From NCBI GenBank assembly GCA_015478775.1, contig JADMKP010000007.1:124001-188000 (forward strand): DNA of 64,000 bases. Direction: 5' to 3'. Below are positions 17,826 through 28,619 of the stretch, one piece after another; the stretch's first letter is position 1, and each line of letters begins with the position of its first letter. This stretch comes from Fermentimonas sp. GTDB taxonomy: Bacteria; Bacteroidota; Bacteroidia; Bacteroidales; Dysgonomonadaceae. The notes beneath the pieces were generated by a model. The model saw nothing but the letters and a program-made list of their open reading frames with translations, had not been told where the DNA came from and ran no database searches. A program made the position numbers and the translations under genes.

Positions 17826-20027
17826 CTAAATTAAACTCCATGCCACTGTAAGTCCTGCCATTACAATTGCAACCATACTCATAAGTTTGATGAGAATATT
17901 TAATGATGGTCCGGAAGTATCTTTAAATGGATCGCCAACTGTGTCACCTACAATTGAAGCTTTGTGACACTCACTTCCTTTACCACCAAGATTGTCCATT
18001 TCTATATATTTCTTTGCATTATCCCAAGCTCCTCCTGAATTGGCCATAAAGATTGCCATTACGAATCCTGAACCAAGTCCTCCTGCCAATAATCCCATTA
18101 CACCAGATACGCCCATAAATAGACCAGTAAGTATAGGAGCTGCTACGGCTAGTAGTGAAGGCAACAGCATTTCACGTTGTGCCCCTTTGGTTGATATTGA
18201 TACACATAGCGAATAATTAGGCGTTTCTTCGCCGGTTAGTATACCTTTTATCTCAAGAAACTGACGACGAACCTCTTCTACCATCTTTTGTGCAGTTCTG
18301 CCTACAGCATTCATTGTTAATCCGCAAAAAAGGAAAACCATCATAGATCCTAGAAATATACCAGCTATTACTTTTGGGTTCATTAAAGTAACCTGATAGT
18401 AGTTCATAAAATCCACAAAGCTGGCTTTTACTACTTCAATAGTTTCACCGTTACTCATTTCTAAAAGGGTGTCACCCGTTCTTAAAAGTGCTACCCGAAG
18501 TTCCTCAACATAAGATGCCATTAATGCTAAACCTGTTAATGCAGCAGAACCAATAGAAAATCCTTTACCAGTAGCAGCTGTTGTATTACCTAGCGAGTCG
18601 AGCATATCGGTTCTGTTTCTAACTTCAGGATTTAAATTACTCATTTCGGCTATTCCACCTGCATTGTCTGCAATAGGACCATAAGCATCAGTAGCCAAAG
18701 TTATGCCTAATGTAGAAAGCATACCAACAGATGCAATAGCTATACCATACAAACCCATACTTACACTTTCGGCAGTGAGCATATTAGTAATATCAAATCC
18801 TGTAGCAGAAAGAAATGAGATAAGTATAGCAAATACAATTGTTAAAACGGGAATGGAGGTGGAAATAAATCCTGTGCCAAGACCCGAAATAATAACTGTT
18901 GCAGGTCCTGTTTTAGCACTTTCTGCTATTCTAATCGTTGGTTTGTGAGAAGAGGAGGTGAAATATTCTGTTCCCTTACCAATAATTATTCCTGCTAAGA
19001 GACCCGTGATTACTGAAAATGAAAGTCCCATCCAGTTACTGAAATCAAGAAGATAAAGTATAATAAAAGTACATAAAGCTATAAATATTGCACTGATATT
19101 TACTCCTCTATTTAGAGAATTCATTAATTCTTGAATGTTAGCATCATCTTTAGTTTTTACAATAAAGATGCCCAATATAGACAAAAACACTCCTATAGCA
19201 GCTATAATCATTGGTGCAAATACAGCATTTTGCTGCATAGTTGGATTCAACACAAATGCTGATGCACCAAGTGCGGCGCTTGATAATATTGACCCACAAT
19301 ACGACTCATATAAATCGGCGCCCATTCCTGCCACATCTCCAACATTATCTCCAACATTATCTGCAATAGTAGCAGGGTTGCGTGCGTCGTCTTCTGGTAT
19401 TCCCGCCTCCACTTTTCCAACTAAATCTGCACCTACATCAGCTGCTTTGGTATATATGCCTCCACCAACACGTGCAAACAATGCTTGTGTTGAGGCTCCC
19501 ATACCAAAAGTAAGCATTGTTGTTGTAATCATAATAAGCTTATGACCCGCATCCACATCGTCCTCGAAATAATCGAGAATTAAATACCATGCAGAAATAT
19601 CAAGCAAAGCAAGACCTACTACAACCAACCCCATTACTGCTCCAGATCTAAATGCAACCTTTAATCCGTAATTTAGTGAGTGTTGTACAGCATTAGCGGT
19701 TCTTGCAGATGCGAATGTTGCTGTTTTCATACCAAAGAAACCTGCTAAGGCTGAAAAAAACCCACCTGTGATAAACGCAAAAGGCACCCAATTATTTTGC
19801 ATTCCAAAATAAGCCATCACGGTAAATATGAGTGCAAGAATAATAAAAACAATTAGAACAACTTTGTATTGTTGTTTAAGATAAGACATTGCGCCTTCAC
19901 GGATGTATCCGGCTATAGTTTTCATTTTCTCTGAACCCTCACTCTCCTTCATCATATTTGTGAAGAAATAGTACGCAAATATCAGAGCAACAACCGAGGC
20001 AATCGGAACAAGATAGAAGTATTTCAT
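17826..20027 (-). CDS. hppA: Membrane-bound ion-translocating pyrophosphatase (K+-dependent type)
   Basis: 733 residues with about 16 membrane helices, using pyrophosphate hydrolysis to pump Na+ and/or H+ out of the cytoplasm. Catalytic motifs are present: [31 protein letters not shown], and C-terminal [14 protein letters not shown]. The motif [11 protein letters not shown] has Ala where K+-independent enzymes have Lys, placing it in the K+-dependent group, many of which pump Na+. The ion cannot be settled by sight. It sits between mdh and eno, all in the same direction but each apparently with its own transcript; a pyrophosphate-driven pump fits a fermentative, energy-limited metabolism (inference). 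Confidence 0.95.
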   Translation of the reverse strand: MKYFYLVPIASVVALIFAYYFFTNMMKESEGSEKMKTIAGYIREGAMSYLKQQYKVVLIVFIILALIFTVMAYFGMQNNWVPFAFITGGFFSALAGFFGMKTATFASARTANAVQHSLNYGLKVAFRSGAVMGLVVVGLALLDISAWYLILDYFEDDVDAGHKLIMITTTMLTFGMGASTQALFARVGGGIYTKAADVGADLVGKVEAGIPEDDARNPATIADNVGDNVGDVAGMGADLYESYCGSILSSAALGASAFVLNPTMQQNAVFAPMIIAAIGVFLSILGIFIVKTKDDANIQELMNSLNRGVNISAIFIALCTFIILYLLDFSNWMGLSFSVITGLLAGIIIGKGTEYFTSSSHKPTIRIAESAKTGPATVIISGLGTGFISTSIPVLTIVFAILISFLSATGFDITNMLTAESVSMGLYGIAIASVGMLSTLGITLATDAYGPIADNAGGIAEMSNLNPEVRNRTDMLDSLGNTTAATGKGFSIGSAALTGLALMASYVEELRVALLRTGDTLLEMSNGETIEVVKASFVDFMNYYQVTLMNPKVIAGIFLGSMMVFLFCGLTMNAVGRTAQKMVEEVRRQFLEIKGILTGEETPNYSLCVSISTKGAQREMLLPSLLAVAAPILTGLFMGVSGVMGLLAGGLGSGFVMAIFMANSGGAWDNAKKYIEMDNLGGKGSECHKASIVGDTVGDPFKDTSGPSLNILIKLMSMVAIVMAGLTVAWSLI

Positions 20028-20093
20028 AGGCTATTAATTTAGATTCTCTGCAAATATGCAAAAAATATTATAAATAATATAAAAACAGCCCAA

Positions 20094-20126
20094 TAAAAAA
20101 ACCACCCCATAAGGAGTGGTTTTTAA
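20094..20126 (-). terminator. Terminator of eno
   Basis: On the minus strand a stem of aaaaccactcc type with a 4-nt loop is followed by a run of seven T. It lies about 25 nt after the eno stop. Confidence 0.85.
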
Positions 20127-20148
20127 TATATAAGTTTCAGTATATCAG

Positions 20149-21480
<1,332 letters not shown>

Positions 21481-21538
21481 CTATCACTTACTAAAATATA
21501 ACCTAAAAACTAAAGTGAAACCATGCTGATTGAGAACA

Positions 21539-21569
21539 CAAATATACAAATTTTTCTTGTAAATTCAAG
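21539..21569 (-). promoter_or_regulatory. Promoter of eno
   Basis: On the minus strand CTTG (21566-21569) lies 19 nt before TATATTTG (21539-21546). This is a good match to the Bacteroidota -33/-7 promoter and leaves a leader of about 100 nt. Confidence 0.7.
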
Positions 21570-21620
21570 TATTTAAACTATAATTAATATTATATTTCCA
21601 CCTGAATTTAAACTACTTAT

Positions 21621-22223
21621 CTAACCTACTGCATTTACATTTGCTATAAGTTGGCTTAGATTAGAAGTGATAAGTTTTACTGAGATTGCCATAAGTATGA
21701 CACCAAAAAATTTACGAAGAATATAAGATCCAGTATCACCAAGCATCCTTTTTACCGAACTTAAATATCTCAAAACGAAATACACTACAATCATGTTGAT
21801 TAGTACAGCTAATATGATATTTATTGTATGATACTCTGCCCTCATTGAAAGAAGTGTGGTAAAGCTACCTGGACCTGCTATAAGTGGGAAAACAACTGGG
21901 AAAAGCGTTGATGAATTGTCAGAAGAAGGATTATCATTCTTGAAAATCTCGACGCCAAATATCATCTCTATGGAAATTATTAATAAAACTATTGCTCCTG
22001 CAACAGCAAAAGCAGATATATCAACCTGAAATAATTTTAAGAGCCACTCACCAATAAAAAGAAAGCCAATTAAGATAATCAGAGAGTATAATGTAGCTTT
22101 CTCGGGATGTATTGATCTATTTTGACTTTTTATATTTAAGAAAATGGGCACTGAACCAGGGGCATCTATTATAGCAAATAATACTAAGAATGCACTAATA
22201 ATTTCAAGGATATTAATGTTCAT
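21621..22223 (-). CDS. MarC family integral membrane protein
   Basis: 200 residues with six predicted membrane helices. The conserved family opening is present: LVLFAIIDAPGSVPIFL, followed by a long cytoplasmic loop and GPGSFTTLLS. The family was once linked to multiple antibiotic resistance but its true substrate is unknown. It has its own promoter and no close operon partner; a 105-nt gap separates it from the glycosyltransferase operon upstream. Confidence 0.9.
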   Translation of the reverse strand: MNINILEIISAFLVLFAIIDAPGSVPIFLNIKSQNRSIHPEKATLYSLIILIGFLFIGEWLLKLFQVDISAFAVAGAIVLLIISIEMIFGVEIFKNDNPSSDNSSTLFPVVFPLIAGPGSFTTLLSMRAEYHTINIILAVLINMIVVYFVLRYLSSVKRMLGDTGSYILRKFFGVILMAISVKLITSNLSQLIANVNAVG

Positions 22224-22273
22224 GATTCACAGATAATTTAGAAAAAAGAAAGTTTACTGTTACAATTTGAGCA

Positions 22274-22304
22274 CAAAAATACAATTTTACAGTATATTTT
22301 CAAA
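22274..22304 (-). promoter_or_regulatory. Promoter of the marC-family gene
   Basis: On the minus strand TTTG (22301-22304) and TATTTTTG (22274-22281) are 19 nt apart, about 50 nt before the ATG. Confidence 0.65.
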
Positions 22305-22328
22305 TGAAAAACCATATTTTGCTATCAA

Positions 22329-23486
22329 CTAATTCAATCTTTCAAAAGAAAATGGTGTAGGATGAACATAGTTTAGATATTTAATGATTTTGAATGAATT
22401 AAAATGGTGAAAAAATCTTTTTCTGTAACTATTTAGATTTGCACAATTATTATTACAATCGCTCAAAATCTCTATGAGGTTTATTTCTGTAAGAAAGTTT
22501 TGAAGAGCTGGATGAAGTTGAAATAGTAAGGGTAATATTTCACTTTCATTCTTTTTATAAAAACTATCTTTTATTTCAAATAGAGATTTCAAATGAAAAA
22601 ACGATTGTTGTGAGTATACCTTAATTTTTCTATCAGGCTCATCCAATATTTTTTGTATAGCTGGTCCTGTTCCAAAAGGAACCCGATCTGAGAACCTTGC
22701 CATAGGAAAAACATAAGTCTCGTAAAGCTCATTTATATGACCAAGCGGAAATATCTTTTGTAAAAAGTAAAAATCTTCCCCTCCCTGTTGTCTCCCCATA
22801 CCTCCCACCCTAACATATGCATCGGCAGAAACAGCAAAAGCAGACCCAATAGTATGAAAATAATAAGGAAATCCTATATATTTGAGCCTCTCGCTGAAAT
22901 AGTGTAAATACATTTCGTACTGCCTTATAGCACTTTCAATATCTTTGTCATTATCCTCTACTCGGTGATGAAAGTTATGAATAGTAGCGTTTAGTTTCTC
23001 ATTTCGGCTAAACTCATCATAAATGGAAGTGAAAAAGTTTTCTGACACTTCACAATCTGCGTCCAGTGATATAATTATCCCCTTACTATTATTATTTGAA
23101 TAAAAATGATCGATTGCAAGGTCCATTCCTATCTTTCTTGCTAAACCAACTCCAGCATGTTTTCTCGGAAGATTCTCACACAATAATGAAAAATATATTA
23201 AGTTGACATTATTATTTAAAATAGCAAACCGCTCAACTTCATTGAAAGTTGAACGGTTTTGCAATAAAATATCATGATGTGCATTTATAGCAGAATTTAT
23301 AATAACTACTACTAATATATTAGCATTAGGTTTATTAGTATTTCTTATACTTTGCAATGTGTGTATGAGTTTCATCTCATTATAGCAAGGTATAACTACA
23401 ATTATATCTGCATTTGCATTATTCGGAAATCTAGAATTAATATATTTTCCAGAATGCTTTTGCAAGTATGATGACCAATGTTTCAA
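22329..23486 (-). CDS. Glycosyltransferase family 2
   Basis: A 385-residue GT-A fold enzyme. The nucleotide-sugar fold starts at IIVVIPCYNE, the metal-binding DxD is in ISLDADCEV, and the acceptor-side motif GGEDFYFLQK carries the usual ED. There is no membrane helix, so it is cytosolic or peripheral. The opening segment before the fold is short (about 28 residues). It follows the OmpH gene by 17 nt, so it shares that operon. Donor and acceptor are unknown; envelope glycan or glycoprotein synthesis is plausible from the neighbours. Confidence 0.85.
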   Translation of the reverse strand: MKHWSSYLQKHSGKYINSRFPNNANADIIVVIPCYNEMKLIHTLQSIRNTNKPNANILVVVIINSAINAHHDILLQNRSTFNEVERFAILNNNVNLIYFSLLCENLPRKHAGVGLARKIGMDLAIDHFYSNNNSKGIIISLDADCEVSENFFTSIYDEFSRNEKLNATIHNFHHRVEDNDKDIESAIRQYEMYLHYFSERLKYIGFPYYFHTIGSAFAVSADAYVRVGGMGRQQGGEDFYFLQKIFPLGHINELYETYVFPMARFSDRVPFGTGPAIQKILDEPDRKIKVYSQQSFFHLKSLFEIKDSFYKKNESEILPLLFQLHPALQNFLTEINLIEILSDCNNNCANLNSYRKRFFHHFNSFKIIKYLNYVHPTPFSFERLN

Positions 23487-23503
23487 ATTACATGAAACAG
23501 TTA

Positions 23504-24130
23504 TTATTCTGTCGTTGCAGTTGCAGGACCATATTTATTATTAAGAAACTGTATTACTTCTTCCGTAACATCATATTTATCTTTTGCATAAATAAGTGTA
23601 CTTGTTGAAATATTACTGAAAATAACCTCAAAATTGCGGGTTTTATTAAATTCTTCAATTCTTACTTTTATAGTGTCTTCCATCTGAAGATTCAACTTTT
23701 GTTGCTCAAGAAGGAACTCTTGAGATAAACGCTCCGCCAACTGCTGATACTCTTGATTCATTTTCATTATACGCTCTTGCTCTTGCTGTGCTCTCTCCTG
23801 ACTTAAGAAAGCGTTATTTCGCAATTTACGCTCAAACTCTTGTGCTGCTGAGTTAATCTGATTTTCGCGTTGGTTAAGAGTGGCACGCGTGCTTTCTTCT
23901 TTTCTCAATAGCGATTCATTTAGATCTTTTGCAAAATTATAGTTTACTAATAATGAATCTACATTTACATAGGCAATGGGTAATGTAAATGATGAATCAT
24001 TTAATAAAACTGAAAGGTTTTTTCCATTCTCTTCTTTTGAATTGGAATTAGAATTAAAATGCAGAATAAATAGAATAATAACTGCTACAGCTAACACTCC
24101 GCTAACTATGTAATTGGTGTAACTCTTCAT
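23504..24130 (-). CDS. OmpH/Skp family periplasmic chaperone-like protein
   Basis: 208 residues. An N-terminal hydrophobic segment (about 8-24) acts as a signal or signal anchor. A Ser/Asn-rich spacer follows, then a strand (PIAYVNVDSLLVNY) and a long coiled-coil arm (about 70-145, rich in Gln/Glu/Arg), returning to EVIFSNISTSTLIYAKDKYDVTEEV. This is the Skp layout, a chaperone for outer-membrane proteins. Because the N-terminal segment has no obvious cleavage site it may stay membrane-anchored. It lies 10 nt downstream of a small membrane protein and upstream of a glycosyltransferase. Confidence 0.85.
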   Translation of the reverse strand: MKSYTNYIVSGVLAVAVIILFILHFNSNSNSKEENGKNLSVLLNDSSFTLPIAYVNVDSLLVNYNFAKDLNESLLRKEESTRATLNQRENQINSAAQEFERKLRNNAFLSQERAQQEQERIMKMNQEYQQLAERLSQEFLLEQQKLNLQMEDTIKVRIEEFNKTRNFEVIFSNISTSTLIYAKDKYDVTEEVIQFLNNKYGPATATTE

Positions 24131-24140
24131 TTCAGGATAT

Positions 24141-24362
24141 TTATAAATTTTCTTTTTTTAATAATTTTACTACTGGACTCTCTTTATATCGAAATTCTGT
24201 ATCTTGTGAAGTGGCACAGCTAATACCTCTATCCTGCATAGCTTTACTAGCTCCGATATGAGTGTTTGGGAATTCACCATTTTTAGTAAAGAAAACTCGA
24301 ATACCCATCAATAAAAAGGCTATTAACCCTAGTGCAATACCTATTATTAGTGTTTGTAACAT
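24141..24362 (-). CDS. Small conserved single-span membrane protein
   Basis: 73 residues. Residues 3-24 form one membrane helix (LQTLIIGIALGLIAFLLMGIRV), followed by a soluble tail with the conserved-looking block PNTHIGASKAMQDRGISCATSQDTEFR, including a single Cys. I recognise this from other Bacteroidota as an uncharacterised membrane or secreted protein; no function is assigned. It has a good ribosome-binding site (AAAGGAGT, 24368-24375, 5 nt from the ATG), unusual in this genome, and it starts the OmpH/glycosyltransferase operon. Confidence 0.8.
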   Translation of the reverse strand: MLQTLIIGIALGLIAFLLMGIRVFFTKNGEFPNTHIGASKAMQDRGISCATSQDTEFRYKESPVVKLLKKENL

Positions 24363-24385
24363 AATATACTCCTTTAATTCAAGAG

Positions 24386-24393
24386 CAAAGATA
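24386..24393 (-). promoter_or_regulatory. Candidate promoter -7 element for the small protein-OmpH-glycosyltransferase operon
   Basis: CAAAGATA reads TATCTTTG on the minus strand, 24 nt before the ATG. It is close to the divergent pepD promoter at 24417. Confidence 0.55.
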
Positions 24394-24416
24394 GTGGAAT
24401 TAACTTATTACACTGC

Positions 24417-24424
24417 TAAATTTG
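24417..24424 (+). promoter_or_regulatory. Candidate promoter -7 element for pepD
   Basis: TAAATTTG matches TAnnTTTG, 110 nt before the pepD ATG. Together with 24386-24393 it forms a compact divergent promoter pair. Confidence 0.45.
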
Positions 24425-24533
24425 TCATTAAAGATGCTAAATTTATTGCACAACCCCCTTTTTTCCACTATTTTTATGGCTTACTTAATATCAACCCGGT
24501 TAAATAAAATTACTTTTTAAAATTAAATACATT

Positions 24534-25997
24534 ATGCCAATCAGAGACTTACAACCTGCAGCTATCTGGAATTACTTCTATGATATAACACAGATACCCA
24601 GAGCATCTAAAAAAGAAGAAGCTATACTTTCTTACCTGTTAGACTTCGCAAAGAAGCATAACCTTGAAGCTAAACAGGATAAAGCAGGTAATATTATTAT
24701 TACCAAGGAAGCTACACAAGGTAAAGAAAAACTTCCAACTCTTATTTTACAATCACATGTTGATATGGTATGTGAAAAAAACTCGGACGTTGAACATAAT
24801 TTTGACATTGACCCAATAGAAACCATTATTGATGGTGATTGGGTAAAAGCAAACGGAACTACTTTGGGGGCCGATAACGGAATTGGAGTTGCTGCAGAAC
24901 TTGCACTTTTGGCTGCCGACGATATTTCTCATGGTAAAATTGAAGCTCTTTTTACTGTTGATGAAGAGACTGGACTTACTGGTGCCCACTCACTTGAGAA
25001 AGACTTTCTTACTGGCAGTCTCCTTATAAACCTTGACACTGAAGAAGAAGGTGAGATTTATATTGGTTGTGCGGGTGGTAAAGGAACAAAAGCTTATTTT
25101 GATTACAAAGAAAAAGATTCTCCTAAAAAATACTTCTGGTTCAAAATTAAAGTCAAAGGATTGCGCGGCGGTCACTCAGGAAGTGACATAGATAAAGGCT
25201 TTGGAAATGCTAATAAGATTCTTACCCGCTTTCTTCACTCTCTTACAAGAAAAAAATATGGAATGTTGCTTTCTAGAATTGAAGGAGGCAACTTGCATAA
25301 TGCTATACCTCGAGAAGCTAATGCGATATTAGGTATTAAAGAAAAATATAAAGAAGATATACGTATAAAGCTGAATAATTTTCTTGCAGATATACAAGAG
25401 GAACTTAAACACACCGAGCCCAATATCGATATCCAGATGGAATCTGTACAAATACCATCTAAAGTTATAAATAAAGGTACTACTGAAAGTCTTATCCTTG
25501 CTCTTTATGCATGCCCGCATGGAGTTATAGGTATGAGTGAAGATATTCCCGGACTAGTAGAAACCTCCACCAACCTGGCATCAATAAAAATGCTTTCGGA
25601 TAGGAAAATTGAAATTGGCACTAGTCAACGTAGCTCTTCTGAATCGCAAAAAAAGTATATTGTGAATATGGTAACTTCTGTATTTGAGTTGGCAGGTGCT
25701 AAAATTGTGAACAATGATGGATATCCAGGTTGGCAGCCAAATCCAGACTCAGAGTTATTAAAAGTAGCACAAAATGAGTACAAGAAACTTTATAATAAAA
25801 AACCAAAAGTTAAGGCTATTCATGCTGGACTTGAATGTGGCCTGTTTCTTGAAAAATATCCAAATCTTGATATGATTTCAATTGGGCCCGATATGACAGA
25901 TGTGCATTCACCAGATGAGAAAATGAAAATATCCTCAGTAGGTAAATTCTGGGATTACCTATTAAAGATTGCAGAAAATCTTCCTGAAGAGAAGTAG
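24534..25997 (+). CDS. pepD: Aminoacyl-histidine dipeptidase (M20 family, PepD)
   Basis: A 487-residue cytosolic zinc peptidase that splits Xaa-His and other dipeptides. Zinc and catalytic motifs are visible: QSHVDMVCEK (His ligand and catalytic Asp), LGADNGIGV (bridging Asp), DEETGLTGA (general base Glu and Glu ligand), LDTEEEG, and a C-terminal His in MTDVHSPDE. The lid domain lies between about 185 and 400. Its stop is 13 nt before the next gene's likely start, suggesting a shared transcript. Peptide use fits a proteolytic or amino-acid fermenting lifestyle (inference). Confidence 0.93.
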   Translation: MPIRDLQPAAIWNYFYDITQIPRASKKEEAILSYLLDFAKKHNLEAKQDKAGNIIITKEATQGKEKLPTLILQSHVDMVCEKNSDVEHNFDIDPIETIIDGDWVKANGTTLGADNGIGVAAELALLAADDISHGKIEALFTVDEETGLTGAHSLEKDFLTGSLLINLDTEEEGEIYIGCAGGKGTKAYFDYKEKDSPKKYFWFKIKVKGLRGGHSGSDIDKGFGNANKILTRFLHSLTRKKYGMLLSRIEGGNLHNAIPREANAILGIKEKYKEDIRIKLNNFLADIQEELKHTEPNIDIQMESVQIPSKVINKGTTESLILALYACPHGVIGMSEDIPGLVETSTNLASIKMLSDRKIEIGTSQRSSSESQKKYIVNMVTSVFELAGAKIVNNDGYPGWQPNPDSELLKVAQNEYKKLYNKKPKVKAIHAGLECGLFLEKYPNLDMISIGPDMTDVHSPDEKMKISSVGKFWDYLLKIAENLPEEK

Positions 25998-26010
25998 AGA
26001 AGCTGATAAA

Positions 26011-27048
26011 TTGATTAATCTAAGATTTTATACAATAATTATTTTATTGTTTATTACCCTCACAGAAATTGCATCTCAAAACAATTTCCGAGTGTTGTTT
26101 TACAATGTTGAAAATCTTTTTGATGTACGTGACGATTCTCTAACAGATGATAACGACTTCCTTCCAGACGGTTTTATGCGATGGAACGAATGGAAGTATA
26201 GAGAGAAGTTGAAAAATATAACAAAAGTAATAACAGCAGTTGGGGGTATGTATTCACCGGCATTAGTGGGGTTATGCGAAATAGAAAATGATTCTGTCTT
26301 GTATGACCTTACTAAACGCTCGGCTTTAAGTGTTCAGGGTTATGACTTTATCAATACCAACTCACCCGATGAAAGGGGTATTGATGTAGCACTACTCTTT
26401 CAAAGACACCAGTTTAAACTGATTGAGTACACTGAATATGATATAAAATTCCGTGATAAAAAAAGGCGTCCGACTAGAAATATTTTACATGCCGTAGGTA
26501 TAATTTTAAATAATGATACGCTTGACGTATTCGTAGGTCATTTTCCTTCTAGAGCTTCTGGAAAACTCAATACGGAGCAATCAAGAATTGAATCTGCTCA
26601 AGTTTTAAGAAATAAGGTAGACAGTCTATTAACCATACGTATTAGACCTAATTTAATTATAATGGGTGACTTCAATGACGAACCAGACGATAAAAGCCTA
26701 TTGAATGTTCTTAAAGCAAATCAAATAAAAGAAGATATTCACTCCAACGAGCTTTATAACCTTCTATATATTAAAAACAAAGAACCTGAATATGGCACAT
26801 ATAAATACCAAGGGGTATGGAGCGTAATCGATCACTTTATAGTAAATGGCAGATTATTGAGCAATGCTAATTTCACTCATATTAAAAACAACAAAGCTTT
26901 TATATACAGTGATAATTTTTTACTAGAAAAAGACGAAAAATACTATGGGATGAAACCTTTTAGAACTAATATAGGACCACGATATAATGGGGGTTTCAGT
27001 GACCACCTTCCAATTTATATGGATCTAAATATTTTGTATAATGAATAG
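26011..27048 (+). CDS. Endonuclease/exonuclease/phosphatase family protein, secreted
   Basis: About 345 residues from a TTG at 26011, which puts a signal peptide first (LINLRFYTIIILLFITLTEIAS) and avoids overlap with pepD. A longer reading from a TTG at 25969 overlaps pepD by 29 nt; there is no in-frame ATG before the catalytic domain. Motifs of the EEP fold are complete: FYNVENLFD, LCEIEN, GDFNDEPDD, a DHF strand and the final SDHLPIYMD. Likely a periplasmic or secreted Mg-dependent nuclease or phosphodiesterase; the substrate is unknown. Confidence 0.82.
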   Translation: MINLRFYTIIILLFITLTEIASQNNFRVLFYNVENLFDVRDDSLTDDNDFLPDGFMRWNEWKYREKLKNITKVITAVGGMYSPALVGLCEIENDSVLYDLTKRSALSVQGYDFINTNSPDERGIDVALLFQRHQFKLIEYTEYDIKFRDKKRRPTRNILHAVGIILNNDTLDVFVGHFPSRASGKLNTEQSRIESAQVLRNKVDSLLTIRIRPNLIIMGDFNDEPDDKSLLNVLKANQIKEDIHSNELYNLLYIKNKEPEYGTYKYQGVWSVIDHFIVNGRLLSNANFTHIKNNKAFIYSDNFLLEKDEKYYGMKPFRTNIGPRYNGGFSDHLPIYMDLNILYNE

Positions 27049-27099
27049 CCTTTTTTAAAACTTTATATTAAAAGAGTGGTATATTTCACAAATATCGCA

Positions 27100-27107
27100 T
27101 ACATTTG
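27100..27107 (+). promoter_or_regulatory. Candidate promoter -7 element for tatAC
   Basis: TACATTTG matches TAnnTTTG, 61 nt before the tatA ATG. The -33 region is weak. Confidence 0.5.
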
Positions 27108-27167
27108 TAACATCTGGTTGATTTCAGCAAATTAATAATCGATTATAAACTAAAACAAACAACACAA

Positions 27168-27377
27168 ATGAATCCATTACTTATAAATTTAAACGGTTGG
27201 GAAATACCTATTATAGTCATCGTAATCTTAATTCTTTTTGGTGGAAAGAAAATTCCTGAATTCATGAAAGGTTTAGGTAAAGGAATTAATAGTTTCAAAA
27301 GGGGTCTAAATGATATAGAGGAAGATATTAAAGCAGATACAACAGATCACAAAACTTCTTCAACAGGAGATAAGTAA
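27168..27377 (+). CDS. tatA: Sec-independent protein translocase TatA/E
   Basis: 69 residues. A short N-terminus precedes one membrane helix (about 10-22), then the typical FGGKKIPEFMKGLGKGINSFKRG amphipathic helix and a polar acidic tail. It polymerises to form the pore of the twin-arginine route. It lies 38 nt before tatC; no tatB-like second copy is seen, so this is a minimal TatAC system. A likely client in the window is the Gfo/Idh/MocA lipoprotein at 15159-16481. Confidence 0.95.
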   Translation: MNPLLINLNGWEIPIIVIVILILFGGKKIPEFMKGLGKGINSFKRGLNDIEEDIKADTTDHKTSSTGDK

Positions 27378-27415
27378 TAGGAAATCAGCCTAATAGTAGA
27401 GGCCTAAGTATATAT

Positions 27416-28237
27416 ATGGCAGAAAAAGAGATGTCCTTTTGGGACCATTTGGAGGAATTTAGATGGACTATAATTCGTATTCTTATTGCGGTAGTTGTTT
27501 TCTCTATAGTGGGATTTATTATTATACCTCACATATTTGATAATGTAATACTTGCACCACGAGATTCTGATTTTGTAACATATAGATTTTTTGAAAAAGC
27601 AGGTGAATATATACCTTTTCTACCCGACTTTTCTGCCGATTCATTCAAAGTGGAGATGCTTAATATAAACATGACTACTCAGTTCATGACTTATATTTCC
27701 ACATCATTTGCTTTTGGAATACTTTGCACTATCCCATTTATATTATTTGAAATTTGGAAGTTTGTAAGTCCTGCGCTTTATGATAATGAAGCAAGAGGAG
27801 TAAAAAAAGCATTCGGATTTGGTGGCTTCATGTTCATTATTGGATGTTTGGTAGGATATTTTATTGTATTCCCACTTATTTTCCGATTCCTAATTACTTT
27901 TGAGTTAAGTGATTCAATAGAAAATATGATATCCTTAGATTCATATATGAACAACTTTTATACTTTGATACTTATAATGGGACTGGTATTTGAGCTGCCT
28001 CTTGTATTTTGGTTGTTATCGAGCCTTGGATTGATATACAGATCCTTTTTTAAGAAATACCGTAAACACGCAGTTGTTGGCTCTATAATTGCAGCTGCCC
28101 TTATAACACCATCTGGTGATCCGTTTTCACTTATCGTTGTAACTCTACCCATTTATGCATTATGGGAAATAAGCGCCTTTGTAGTAGTTAAAGATCCACC
28201 TGAAGAGGAAGACATATTGCCATCAGTGATTGATTAA
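27416..28237 (+). CDS. tatC: Sec-independent protein translocase TatC
   Basis: A 273-residue, six-helix receptor for twin-arginine signals. The conserved N-terminal MSFWDHLEEFRWTII (with Glu and Arg of the signal-binding site), FGILCTIPFILFEIWKFVSPALYDNEA and ITPSGDPFSLIVVTLPIYALWE are present. An extended periplasmic first loop (about 45-80) is common in Bacteroidota TatC. It is translated with tatA from the promoter near 27100 and converges on the yccF gene with only 7 nt between stops. Confidence 0.97.
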   Translation: MAEKEMSFWDHLEEFRWTIIRILIAVVVFSIVGFIIIPHIFDNVILAPRDSDFVTYRFFEKAGEYIPFLPDFSADSFKVEMLNINMTTQFMTYISTSFAFGILCTIPFILFEIWKFVSPALYDNEARGVKKAFGFGGFMFIIGCLVGYFIVFPLIFRFLITFELSDSIENMISLDSYMNNFYTLILIMGLVFELPLVFWLLSSLGLIYRSFFKKYRKHAVVGSIIAAALITPSGDPFSLIVVTLPIYALWEISAFVVVKDPPEEEDILPSVID

Positions 28238-28244
28238 CTCTACT

Positions 28245-28619
28245 CTATCTGGATACAACTTCTTTGCCAAAAGGACTAATAGCTAATCTCATTAACTTAA
28301 AATGTTGGTGTCCAAAAGGAATTCCAATTATTGTGATATAGAAAAGCAGTCCAAATAAAAGATGTGTCAGAATAATGGGAAGTCCCCCTACAAAGAACCA
28401 TATTATATTCATTACAAGAGATAGACATCCTGATGTTGCTCCATTATTCTTTATTTTTTTTCCAAAAGGCCATAAGGCAAGTTCAGCTAGCTTAAGCGAC
28501 TGAATACCAAACGGTATACCTATTATTGTAATCATTAGTGCAATACTACCAAATACGTATTCAATAGCTATAACAAAACCACCAAATACTATCCATATCA
28601 CATTACCTATGGTCTTCAT
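28245..28619 (-). CDS. YccF domain inner-membrane protein
   Basis: 124 residues containing two copies of the YccF repeat. Each has hydrophobic helices followed by IGIPFGxQxxKLxxLAxxPFGK (first ITIIGIPFGIQSLKLAELALWPFGKKI, here split by a loop; second IIGIPFGHQHFKLMRLAISPFGKEV), giving about four membrane spans. The role of the family is unknown. Its ATG overlaps the stop of the ridA-family gene by 4 nt, so translation is coupled. Confidence 0.88.
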   Translation of the reverse strand: MKTIGNVIWIVFGGFVIAIEYVFGSIALMITIIGIPFGIQSLKLAELALWPFGKKIKNNGATSGCLSLVMNIIWFFVGGLPIILTHLLFGLLFYITIIGIPFGHQHFKLMRLAISPFGKEVVSR

